From Sipunculus nudus (Eukaryota; Annelida; Sipuncula; Golfingiida; Sipunculidae), in assembly GCA_026874595.1 (NCBI GenBank), contig CM049311.1, positions 72,976,953-73,040,952 of the forward strand: a stretch of 64,000 bases of DNA, in the 5' to 3' direction. Below are positions 56,301 through 63,255 of this stretch, piece by piece. Position 1 is the stretch's first letter. Each line of letters starts with the position of its first letter. Made by a program: the position numbers and the translations under genes. The notes under the pieces are model-generated. The model did not search any database, had not been told where the DNA came from, and worked only from the letters and a program-made list of their open reading frames with translations.

Positions 56301-59300
56301 TCGTTACGATTTGTGCCACGCTAACAGATGACAGCATCCTCAAAGGTCTCAAAAATAGAGGAAAAAATCGTAAAAAATCAAACAGTACAGGTGGCGCCAC
56401 CAGTCTGCAGGAACTGATCGAACATCTCATGATCAATATGTATGCCAAAAATGAAGACCATCAGTGATGCAGTTATTGAAATATTGAAGTTTTTGTATGA
56501 AATTTTTTACTATTCTGGGGGGTACTTTGGGGCCCCATAGCTCGAAGGATATGGGTAACAGAGACCTAATTTCTGGTTTCCAAGGAGATTTTTCATGGAC
56601 CTCTCAGTGTGTCAAGAATTAAGATTCTAAGTCCAGTCTTTATGATTTGTGCCTTGTTAACAGATGTTCACATTTTTAAAGGTCTCAAAAATAGAGAAAA
56701 AAATTCGTAAAAAATCGAAAAATACAGGTGGCGCCACCAGTCTGCAGGAAGTGATGTAACATCTCATGATCAATATGTATGCCAAAAATCATGACCATCA
56801 GTCAAGTAGTTAATGAGATATTGAAGTTTTTGTATGAAATTTTTGACTTTTCTGGGGGGTACTTTGGGGCCACATAGCTCGAAGGATATGGGTAACAGAG
56901 ACCTAATTTCTGGTTTCCAAGGAGATTTTTTATGGACCTCTCAGAATCCCAAGTTACAAGGTTCTAGGTCCAGCGGTTACGATTTGTGCCTGGTTAACGG
57001 ACGGACGGACAGACGGACGACGGACAAAGAGTGATCGCTATAGCTCAGATGACTTTCAGTCAGCTGAGCTAAAAATGAAGTTTTTCATTGATATCTCGAA
57101 GGAATTAAGTCCTAGTGACCAAATTCTTGGCATGGTAGGGGATTTTGGAGAAATCTAACTGTATGCCAAATTTAAGGAAATTAGAGCTGAAGCTCGGGAG
57201 CTGAGCTCTAGCAAACTGCATAACACTAGCAATATGTGACATGGTTCTTGAAAACTTGAATAAAATCTACAGTTTTTGATCAACTGGTTTCAAATTTTTG
57301 GTGTTAACAGTTGAAATACTAACAAAAACATGCTGTGAAAATTAAATCCACAGCAGTTACAGCAAAAAAACGTGCCATGATCAAAGTTGGGCAAAATTTA
57401 AGGTACCAATTTTTTATTTTTGCTAATATTTTAAAAAATTTAAAAGATTTTGATCTAATTTTGGTTATACAATTTAATTTTGATTAATAAAAGTAATATT
57501 ACTTGAAAAAAAGTGCTTAGCTTTAACAAGTTTTGTGTTAAGTGATAAAATTTCTTTCCTGATTATTTACAAAATGCATTATGTTTGGGCCCATAACTTT
57601 TTTAAATTATATAATACAGACCTAATTTCTGGCATGTACATAGGAATTATATAGAGGATTATTTATAGGAAATATGAGGAAAAACAGATGAGTGGTTTTG
57701 ATATTAGGCAGTCCTGAAGTGTGAATATAGGTTTTTAATAAAAAATTGAGGTTTTTCCTTAATTTCTCAAAGGAATGAAGTCGCAAAGACCCAGTTTTCG
57801 GCTTGGTAGGAGATCTTGGGGACATCTAACATTATGCTGAATTTTGGATTCCTAGGTCTTACGGTTTCAAAACGTGCCACATCTACGGACAGACGGACGG
57901 ACAGACGGACAGACGGACGGACGACGGACAATGGACCACGACTATAGCTCAGATGACTTATAGTCAGCTGAGCTAAAAATGGAAAACTCCTGTAAGTACA
58001 TGTGATTCTGATCATGGCGTTTTTATTTTAGGTATACCTGAAAATTTCTGATAAAATTCTGATTACCGTAAAATCTGTGAAATTTCATACAGAAAAAAAT
58101 AAATAAATTCGTGGAAGTCCGAAATTTAACAGTCAATTTCAGCAGTTTTAAAATTATGGTCTTGACAAGTTAAGATACCTCCTCGGCAGTGGGCGATAAT
58201 AGGAGCCTCAAGTATTCACTCACCCATTTTGCATTCATCCATGTGAACCATGAAGTTTCAGGAATAAAAACATTATTTTCTATACTTGTGTTGTTTATTT
58301 TATATTAAATCAGTTTATTTAATCCTGTCCAGAAGCTCGACACCCGTACATGCTTGCATGACATCCGGGGCTTTGCCCGGAGAGATCGTTTTTCAGGTGG
58401 CTTACGCATGGAAATCCCCACTAATGGTGCACAAAAAGCTAGAGGTCTTTAGATCACTTAAAGAGTCAATCGATCCTTATTATCCAATATCAAATATCCA
58501 ACCTCCGCTAAACTTCATGAACGTCTGCCAGCGCTCTGATGTACCGTTTGATCTCGTGTGACTTGTTTGTTGGGTGATACGGAGCCCAGGTACTCGAAAC
58601 TGAGTCGTTTGGAGTGACATTCAAGATATTTATTTTAAATGTTTAATGGAAATAAGCATTAATTTTCAAACTGATTAACATTGGCATTACATACACCAGA
58701 GCGCTGACCTTGCTTGAAAAAGACCAATTAGAACTTGGCTTACACACGGAAATCCCCCTTTATGGTGCACGTAAAGCAAGTGGTCTTGAGATCATTTACG
58801 GAGTTAATCCTGATTATTCAATCTCCAACCTCCTTCAAACTTCATGGACGTCTGTCAGTTATTCACGGGGTGTCGCTCGCATCCCGGACAATTAAGAAAC
58901 TCACATTCGATATAGTTTAAGTTTTTTTAATGTCGCTGAAACAAAAATCTTAGTTTTCAGTCAAATTACATTCTATATGATGTAGATATAATTCATATTA
59001 ATTATCAATAGCACGGCATTCACATCGAAAGGACCGGTAGGCCTGTTCAAAGCCAGATAACAGGGTCAGGTTATGTCAGTGTTACATTCATGGCAGTCCT
59101 GCTAAGGTCAAATATGGCGTAACAGATCATCGGCAGCTTGAAATTTAACATGTCATTTTAATAATTATGGTTACTGAAGAAAGACCGTGTACGAAATTCA
59201 TCCAGGTACGAAATTTCATAGATTTTATGGTATGTAAGAGATGTTATTCACCTTCAGGACAGCATCATGAATGAGATCAAATTCATCAGCTTCACTTAGC

Positions 59301-62208
59301 AATGAAGAGAGGTCTTGACACATCTCAGACCCTTCAATACACGGCAGGTCTGTCAGGCTAAAATATAACACTGGAGTTAAGGCTGAAATATAACACTTTA
59401 TGCCAAAGTATATGTAACAATGTATATGTGTCTGGCCAAAATAAGAACCTGCAGATAAGGCTATAATGCAAAACTTTATATAGCATATTAAATCTTTCTT
59501 ATGGCTTAATTCATTCATCATCTTCTTCACAAACACATATTATAAACTAGATTTAGTGGTATAAATCACGTGTAATAATACAATATGTATACAACTATAT
59601 AAAGCTCTAGGTTTGACATACTAGTACTGACACAGACTACTATTATAACAAGGTTTTAATTTCAAATATTAATTATGTGGTATGATATCATAATTCACTA
59701 TTGTGATTAAGAACCTATTGCTATTGAAAAGAATGAGTTATTTCTTTGAATCTTTCACTATCCTGTTCAGAAATCAAATAATTACAACTGTGAATGTGTG
59801 CAAAAAGTGCCAAAATTGAATGTCATGATAAAAGCACATTACAAAATGGTGTGATTTTTTCATAATAATTATGAGATTATAATAAAATTTACTCCGATAT
59901 TTATAGTCATATAAAAGTGATTATTAAGGTCAGCCCAAACTGGAAACAATACTAAAGGATACTTTCTTGCAGCACTGTGGTTTGAACTCAGTAAATGTTG
60001 TTTCAATATTATTCAAAATGTGCATACTGTACTACACACACACATGGAAACAAATGTTTCTGATAACAGCATACCTTTCATTTGGCAGCGACTGTAGCAC
60101 GGCAAAGTTCCGGCCTTTGCGATCAGCAGTGATGCTGGTGGCCCGGTGAATGTAGGGAATTCTTTGAACACGCAGGTCTTCAGACTCTTCCAACTCTTGT
60201 CGATCACCCAGTACTGTAAACCCATCCCCTGCAGGAGAACTGGCAGCCTGACAACTGGCTGAAAACATGGAAGCACAAATCCAAATATTATACAACTAGT
60301 TTACACTTCAACCCAGCTCAGATTTAGAGTCACACAGATTTAACAAGGCTTCCACTTCTTACACAGGATACAACATGAACAGAAAATACAGCTGCACGGT
60401 GCAATCAAACACAAAAAGCACTTGTTATCTCAGTGCTGTGTCATTGCACCAAGCTGGGTACATGTATTCCCTTCTATTTACTCTGATTGGTCAGTTTGAA
60501 AAATGCAGTGTCATAAAATTACAGCATAATTACTGTAAAAGGTCACTAAACTGATTATCAGCACCGTATAGAATATCTTTTTGTCACCATTAAATAGTTC
60601 CTGAAAAAGCCTTGACTCCATATATTTTGTATGCTTTCTAAATGACTGAAGCAAAATGTATATTTCAAAGAAAATCTGAGTGCATCACTTTCTAAAATTA
60701 GACAAGTAATGTATGAACCTGGTTGTCTTAGTACCTTTGTTAACAGGGACATCAACAGGTTTGCTGCTGGCATGGTGCTGTGGAACAGATGCTGTGAAGG
60801 CTTCCCCATCCTTTGTGACAAATCCCATCACAGACACACTCAGAGCGACCTGTGTAACCACCAGGTGGCGCTGCAGAGCCCAAGAACACCGTTTTACAAC
60901 ACCACTGTCAGCTCTCCATATATACACCTGAAAGTACCAAATTTTGACTATTGCAGGCTTGGGGTTTTTTTTTGTTTATTAGAAGAAAAAATTGGCCTGT
61001 TGATGAAACTTATTAATCACAGACAATTTAATGATTTGATGTTATGAGATCTCTAAGCTTGCCCAAGGCAATTTGCTTATCATGGCCATAGATTTTTAAT
61101 AAACTCATCTTACTTTTTACATGGTAAAATTTTTTAACTACTTATCAGTGCTCTTATACTAGGGGACAGGTTTCTTTTTATAATTTTATGTACCAGTCAA
61201 AGGAACTCAGCCAGTGAATCTAGTTCCATTTGACTTTATATCTGATTAGTTGAAAAAAAAAAACATTTACAGTCCCCATGATACCTAGGTAACCTCTGTT
61301 GAACGGTGTATATTTCTTACTTTTCCATCTGTTGTCCTGAGCAAGATGACCAGCTCACTGCCTCCTTTCTCTCTTAAGGTGTCAAGGTCAGTGCTGTGAT
61401 CAAGGTGACCCCCTGTCAGGACAACCTGAGCTACCTCCAACCATCTGAAACAAACAATGTTCCATGTTACAAAACCAGGTCTTAAATGCTGAGGATAAGA
61501 ATGCTCAAATGAAATTTTATGCTGAGAAAAATTCACATAAAAAACTCTATATATATCAAATGTGGGGAAATGAGGCTAATTTGCATAACACAAAGGCTAG
61601 GTTCACAACATAACCATCTCTTTTACAGGAACACACAGATGAGGCAGACCCAACCAGTCTTGTGGTCCACTGAGGACAAATTGTGCCTTGTGGGTCATTT
61701 TTTTACACTTGAAGTTGCACAGATAAGAAGTAGGTATGTATAAAGTGATTATGGTTTATATTATAAACAAATATTGTCTCATACAACTGAATGAGACTGT
61801 ATAAACAATAGGTTATTCTCTCTTGGCCTTGATCCCCAAAACAAAGTTGTTAATTAATATTAATGATCATTTTTTTTCCAAATTGTATACACACCATGCA
61901 ACACTAGTTCAGTATATGTCATAACACTTGTAAATTACAATTTTTGTATCACATTTTACTTTGAGATGATTCTTCAACAATGTTGTGAAATGATACTAAT
62001 GGTACTCTTTTTCAAAACTTCACTGCTTACTTTGAGATGATCCTACGACACTGGTACTCATGTAGAACATACACCTCATCCCGACTCGTCACAACGACGG
62101 TTGCGGCATCTGATGCAGACACCATCTTGATGCGCATGTCTTTGTGATTCAGGGCCGACACCACACGAGGCTGTGTCTGGTGCTCCTCTACCGCCACCTT
62201 CTGGTGAC
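26057..62208 (-). CDS. IBTK: IBTK orthologue (inhibitor of Bruton tyrosine kinase), 3' part, 19 coding exons
   Basis: Exons, in transcription order: 62208-62031, 61444-61321, 60927-60735, 60258-60075, 59357-59252, 51367-50904, 50575-50483, 50138-50018, 41251-41155, 39309-39208, 38208-38091, 37833-37773, 37454-37268, 36914-36778, 36347-36100, 35251-35120, 34706-34566, 34178-33959, 26191-26057. All introns are GT-AG and all phases match, giving 1012 residues plus a split first codon. Residues 1-225 are RCC1-type, a first BTB lies around 262-330, a second around 448-600, then a Lys/Ser/Pro-rich tail. Family hallmarks include KGRNFAVLQS, KCVLVARLEYFHSML, RSLDVLSE, GLRAIMEQE and NKPLALIQ. In mammals IBTK binds BTK and acts as a CUL3 ubiquitin-ligase adaptor; the CUL3 role is the likelier ancestral one (inference). 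Human IBTK has 1353 residues, so about 340 N-terminal residues (ankyrin, early RCC1) lie beyond the window. Confidence 0.95.
26192..27453 (-). other. last IBTK intron, part between the terminal exon and E4
   Basis: No exon seen. Two C13 tracts (26990-27002 and 27222-27234) are present, the second after a TATAAGACGACCC phrase. Confidence 0.5.
27454..28868 (+). mobile_element. E4: group 2 element with ACTAGA start and GTATCCCC hairpin end
   Basis: It starts ACTAGACATTTC. A subterminal GTATCCCCAGAC (27487-27498) is the exact inverted repeat of the 3' terminus GTCTGGGGATAC (28857-28868). The 3' end folds as a hairpin at 28842-28868 and is preceded by a CGG microsatellite. The core holds about three units of roughly 290 bp carrying GTGACCTTGACCTTTGACC. 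It lies in the last IBTK intron. Confidence 0.65.
28808..28823. repeat. (CGG)n run inside E4
   Basis: GCGGCGGCGGCGGCGG lies just before the terminal hairpin of E4. It is GC-rich in strongly AT-rich surroundings. Confidence 0.85.
29757..32402 (-). mobile_element. E5: complete group 1 element, 2.65 kb
   Basis: On the + strand it reads AACAAGGGACCCATGGGCCA and GCTCAGCTG at the left. At the right it has two diverged units (about 31090-31790 and 31800-32270), a GACGGACAGACAGAC microsatellite (32300-32355) and CAGCTGAGCT. Ends, length and order match E8 and the reconstructed E9. Confidence 0.78.
32403..33575 (-). other. last IBTK intron, part between E5 and the 326-bp MITE
   Basis: No exon seen. 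A TATAAGACGGCCCCCC phrase at 33000-33015 resembles the one at 27195. Confidence 0.5.
33576..33901. mobile_element. 326-bp MITE-like element with long inverted repeats
   Basis: The left arm GGGTACCTTTGAACAAGGTT.. and the right arm ..AATCTTGTTCAAAGGTACCC are inverted copies over about 70 bp, including GGTAACTCCCGC. No clear target duplication is seen. It sits just downstream of IBTK exon 18. Confidence 0.7.
33959..34178 (-). CDS. IBTK: IBTK window exon 18
   Basis: It is bounded by GTTGCAG and CCAG|GTAGTA. It contains KNVSFSDILKAEEQLKES and ends in NKPLALIQ, the stretch next to the C-terminus in vertebrate IBTK. A 326-bp MITE-like element lies 57 bases downstream of its donor. Confidence 0.95.
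34566..34706 (-). CDS. IBTK: IBTK window exon 17
   Basis: It is bounded by TTCAAAG and ATCAG|GTACTT. It encodes SVSSVVQSFKNLMQDDLD and a Pro/Ser-rich stretch (GPASSRLASSPGGRASVDGA). The Trp codon is split with exon 16. Confidence 0.87.
35120..35251 (-). CDS. IBTK: IBTK window exon 16 (KLSQKERKR motif)
   Basis: It is bounded by TGACACAG and CCTG|GTAAGT. It encodes TPAKKTVKLSQKERKRQQQQ and SPKQTGAVPRSGNP. KLSQK is a family motif. The polyglutamine comes from CAGCAGCAG. Confidence 0.92.
36100..36347 (-). CDS. IBTK: IBTK window exon 15 (Pro/Ser-rich tail)
   Basis: It is bounded by TCTGACAG and GCCAG|GTTTGT, a slightly unusual donor. It is a low-complexity Pro/Ser/Gly segment that ends in the conserved GLRAIMEQETLEKQ. 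Confidence 0.9.
36778..36914 (-). CDS. IBTK: IBTK window exon 14 (Ser-rich tail)
   Basis: It is bounded by TGTTTTAG and CCG|GTAAGA. It encodes a serine-rich segment with GRRTSERTVSVSSDTPSIPE and DLSQVIEERVSPP. The SQVIEE stretch recalls the DIIQ-type motif of vertebrate tails. Phase is consistent on both sides. Confidence 0.88.
37268..37454 (-). CDS. IBTK: IBTK window exon 13
   Basis: It is bounded by ATTTCAG and TCTG|GTAAGT. It encodes MSMRLITPYSDWPDYEYL and a basic segment (KKAKSKKKRNRTKSS), both with counterparts in vertebrate IBTK. Confidence 0.94.
37773..37833 (-). CDS. IBTK: IBTK window exon 12
   Basis: A 61-base exon bounded by CATGCAG and TTG|GTAAGT. It encodes SLDVLSEDTLQELTVYYRHL. 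The Arg codon is split with exon 11, giving the conserved RSLDVLS. Confidence 0.95.
38091..38208 (-). CDS. IBTK: IBTK window exon 11 (BACK-like helices)
   Basis: It is bounded by CCTTGTAG and ACAAG|GTAAGT. It encodes NSCEVLEFASMYNADQLK and CQQFICLNLAALVET, the helical region after the second BTB. Confidence 0.95.
38258..38480. mobile_element. fragment resembling a pogo/Tigger-type terminus
   Basis: TA followed by CAGTGAAACTCCC and repeated GCGGACAACTCA words resembles termini of Tc1/pogo-class elements. The matching opposite terminus was not found, so the right limit is arbitrary. Confidence 0.35.
39208..39309 (-). CDS. IBTK: IBTK window exon 10 (BTB domain 2, end)
   Basis: It is bounded by CTCTTGCAG and CTCT|GTGAGT. 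It encodes SDDTEFICNVLVVADQLL and TRLKQICEVAAASL. A 16-bp minisatellite begins about 10 bases upstream of its acceptor. Confidence 0.95.
39320..39447. repeat. 16-bp minisatellite, eight units, beside an IBTK splice acceptor
   Basis: AGATGCCTGTTATAAA is repeated eight times head to tail, with later units reading TTATATA. On the IBTK sense strand each unit reads TTTATAACAGGCATCT. Confidence 0.9.
40607..41008. mobile_element. 402-bp PIF/Harbinger-like MITE
   Basis: The terminal inverted repeats are TGCTGCGTTCGATACC and its near-complement GGTAACGAACGCAGCA. They are flanked by TAA on both sides (40604-40606, 41009-41011), fitting the 3-bp TWA duplication of PIF/Harbinger elements. There is no coding capacity. 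It lies in the IBTK intron between exons 9 and 10. Confidence 0.72.
41155..41251 (-). CDS. IBTK: IBTK window exon 9 (BTB domain 2)
   Basis: It is bounded by TTGACAG and TCAG|GTAGGT. It encodes LPVPGDILKVVLNYLYTDDA, the central BTB helices. The preceding intron (41252-50017, 8.8 kb) holds a decayed MITE, the E6 tandem array and E7/E8. Confidence 0.95.
41698..42080. mobile_element. decayed relative of the 402-bp MITE
   Basis: It aligns along its length with 40607-41008: CTGCATTTGTTACCTCTGG against CTGCGTTCGATACCTCTGG, then AGGGAGCAAATA, ACATCTGGTC and the right end. Most CpG sites of the first copy are TpG or CpA here. The right end is poorly defined. Confidence 0.6.
42111..44693 (+). mobile_element. 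E6: group 2 element with a 180-bp tandem array
   Basis: It starts ACTAGATGTGTC. A subterminal ATGCCCCCGCC near 42134 is the inverted copy of the GGCGGGGGCA terminus. Roughly thirteen units of 180 bp follow, each with TTTTCATGAAATTTTCTAAG and CTGGTCATTATCTGCC. The right end carries two successive hairpins, each reading CCCCGGCCACTTTGTGGC (44624-44649 and 44668-44692). It lies in the IBTK intron between exons 8 and 9. Confidence 0.7.
42790..44575 (+). repeat. homogeneous part of the 180-bp satellite-like array in E6
   Basis: About ten highly similar 180-bp units. Units with TTAGTCATG and AGTTAAGGAGCC alternate with units carrying TTTGTCATG and AGTTTAGGAGCC from about 43141 onward. Confidence 0.85.
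44717..44848 (+). repeat. 20-bp minisatellite adjoining E6
   Basis: GTTCATTTCAGGTAACTCCT recurs about six times, drifting to TTAATTTAAGGTAATTCC at its right end. Confidence 0.88.
44948..47358 (-). mobile_element. E7: group 1 element lacking its last 224 bp, joined to E8
   Basis: It has the AACAAGGGACCTATGGGTCA end and the same internal order as E8. It stops at GGTTTTTAATA, where E8 begins. Compared with E8, the final 224 bp (microsatellite and AGCT end) are missing. Confidence 0.72.
47359..49971 (-). mobile_element. E8: complete group 1 element, 2613 bp
   Basis: It runs from ACAAGGGACCTATGGGTCA to the GACGGACGGACGGACAGACG microsatellite (about 49895-49927) and CAGCTGAGCT. Internal units match E5, E7 and E9. 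It ends 46 bp before IBTK exon 8. Confidence 0.78.
50018..50138 (-). CDS. IBTK: IBTK window exon 8 (start of BTB domain 2)
   Basis: It is bounded by CTTTGTAG and GAG|GTAAAT. It encodes PGGYDVCIESADGV and KCHKCVLVARLEYFHSML, the typical first half of the second IBTK BTB domain. Element E8 ends 46 bases from the donor side. Confidence 0.95.
50483..50575 (-). CDS. IBTK: IBTK window exon 7
   Basis: It is bounded by ACGACAG and TT|GTGAGT. It encodes RLEAVRWSNGRVEAIPGR and PAPRLKMNIDS, the linker between the BTB domains. Both junction codons (Arg and Phe) are split across introns and restore the frame. Confidence 0.88.
50904..51367 (-). CDS. IBTK: IBTK window exon 6 (BTB domain 1 and basic linker)
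   Basis: This is the longest exon (464 bases), bounded by CTGAAACAG and AAAAG|GTAGGT. It encodes a BTB/POZ domain (LPVHKYILSSRSGYFRQLL, HPELFEQLLKFIYTD). A lysine run (KQKKKKKKGKDK) and NPVKMLADMARKFEV follow. BTB domains mediate CUL3 binding or dimerisation in this family. The lysine run could act as a nuclear localisation signal (inference). Confidence 0.96.
53684..57070 (-). mobile_element. E10: group 1 element of the E3 type, nested in E9
   Basis: It runs from AACAAGTGACCCATGGGTCA to CAGCTGAGCT, with about six units of 338 bp homologous to E3 in inverse orientation (CTAGGTCCAG spaced near 55273, 55613, 55953, 56289, 56629, 56963). It is interrupted by E11. Confidence 0.85.
53867..55030 (+). 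mobile_element. E11: group 2 element nested in E10
   Basis: It starts ACTAGAATACGGG and ends in a hairpin at 55001-55030 whose arms are GTATCCGCAAAAC and GTTTTGGCGGATAC. Tandem units carry AGGTGGCGCCACCTGTCATA and TCGGTCAAACGGTTCC. The flanks align with the uninterrupted E3 sequence near 19750-19800, which fixes both ends to within a few bases. Confidence 0.8.
57975..59251 (-). other. IBTK intron sequence right of E9
   Basis: Apart from the direct repeats near 58400-58870, no exon or recognised element. Confidence 0.45.
58395..58870 (+). repeat. two diverged direct repeats with an internal inverted pair
   Basis: 58401-58530 and 58739-58860 align (GGCTTAC, GGAAATCCCC, TGGTGCAC, AACTTCATG, ACGTCTG). 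Between them, AGCGCTCTGATGTA (about 58530) and TACACCAGAGCGCT (about 58690) form an inverted pair. The family is not recognised. Confidence 0.5.
59252..59357 (-). CDS. IBTK: IBTK window exon 5 (linker before BTB1)
   Basis: It is bounded by ATATTTTAG and AAG|GTGAAT. It encodes LTDLPCIEGSEM to DEFDLIHDAVLK and leads directly into the first BTB domain. The next intron (51368-59251) is 7.9 kb and holds the nested element E9-E11. Confidence 0.92.
60075..60258 (-). CDS. IBTK: IBTK window exon 4 (end of RCC1 region)
   Basis: It is bounded by TTTTCAG and GAAAG|GTATGC. It contains RVQRIPYIHRATSITAD followed by KGRNFAVLQS, among the best-conserved IBTK stretches, which fixes the frame. Confidence 0.93.
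60735..60927 (-). CDS. IBTK: IBTK window exon 3 (RCC1-like region)
   Basis: The acceptor is ACTTTCAG before VYIWRADSG. Two donors are possible. The one at 60733-60734 (AAAG|GTACTA) keeps the conserved frame of the next exon. A second GT at 60717-60718 would shift it, so the shorter exon is chosen. The product contains VMGFVTKDGEAF, typical of the IBTK propeller. Confidence 0.85.
61321..61444 (-). CDS. IBTK: IBTK window exon 2 (RCC1-like region)
   Basis: It is bounded by TTTGTTTCAG and AAA|GTAAGA. It encodes WLEVAQVVLTGGHLD to LLRTTDGK. It joins exon 1 through a split Lys codon and ends in phase 0. Confidence 0.9.
62031..62208 (-). CDS. IBTK: IBTK window exon 1 (RCC1-like region)
   Basis: The acceptor is TTCCACAG and the donor AAA|GTAAGC. 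It encodes the stretch from HQKVAVEE to EYQCRRIIS, which resembles RCC1 beta-propeller blades (ATVVVTSRDEVYVL). It starts with two bases of a split codon, so further exons exist beyond 62208, probably outside the window. Confidence 0.9.
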
Positions 62209-63255
62209 CTGTGGAACCAGCATATTATACATCATTCAAGATCAGTACATGTAGGATTCATCAAAGTGTTAAGCTTTATCAAGTAACCAGTTTTCTCTGA
62301 CAAGTGACCAATATAACTATGACTTAACCTATACCCATCTGGTTAGCAAATTAGTATTTTATAGTTCTAACTAGTTCTAACAGGTATGAAATGTTATGCT
62401 GATGTATGCAGTGACCAATAGTTTCTTTCAAAATTGAACTTAGCAACAATAGAAAAATAGTCCTCTCTATGGGATCCTTCAACTTGGCTTATACTCACTC
62501 AATAAAAGTTAAATTTACCATATTCAAGTAATCTGATGTTATTTAGTCCCAGGCTCTGCAAACACAGCATCCACTATCAGAAACTCATAAGCTGTATAAG
62601 CAGCGGAGTAAAATCATAAGGTTTTTATCCCAGCTGGTAATATTATGGACCAGAAGTCTGAAGAATTAATATCCAATATGATGTGTCAGATGTATTATGA
62701 TTCAGTAATTATTACCAAGTGCTTTGGATATTCGTGTAATAACCACTTCTGAGTCTATTATGGGGAATGGGAAGTGTTTTTATACTGGGAATGTGGATCA
62801 TCTTTTCACCCCCATTTTAAAGTCTGTTAGCAGTAAAACATAACTAGAATATCAGCAAAAGCTGACAAAAGCCTTCAACCAAAAGACCAGTGTTTGTGGG
62901 TGGTAACAGTAACAAGTATGAAATTTTGTTCTCGTATGGATGTATATCTGTACATCTGTCTCTTTTTTTTAGTTGTAAATTTGAACTAGAGAGGTATGTA
63001 GTACTTTTTCAAGTCTGGCACCCCCAAACTCATCAGGGCAAATGACCATACCATGTTTCATAACAATCCACCCAGTGGTTCCTGATAAATAAGCTTGCAA
63101 GTTTTTTTCTATTAAAGCTCTATGACCTTGAAAGTGGGTCAAGGTCACCCACCTTTTAACCTGACCGAGATTTTTTTCATATGCATCAGCAATGAAGAAA
63201 TGAAGTTCCTGTGTTGAAGACTTTTGGAGATATCCCGCTCACAAGGCCAACATTA
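62209..63255 (-). other. IBTK intron upstream of the first visible exon
   Basis: No further RCC1-type exon was found before E12. The preceding coding exon is probably beyond the window. Confidence 0.5.

Larger units (their letters stand above)
51976..57974 (-). mobile_element. E9: group 1 element interrupted by E10
   Basis: The left part (51976-53683) and the right part (57071-57974) together make 2612 bp, co-linear with E8. The junction restores the sequence GGGTTTTTAATGGAAAAATG seen intact in E7 and E8. Confidence 0.85.

Noticed and set aside
60719-60734. Longer version of IBTK exon 3 using the donor at 60717-60718
   Set aside because: It would leave two bases and shift the next exon out of the frame that contains KGRNFAVLQS. 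The donor at 60733-60734 keeps it. Alternative use cannot be excluded without transcripts.
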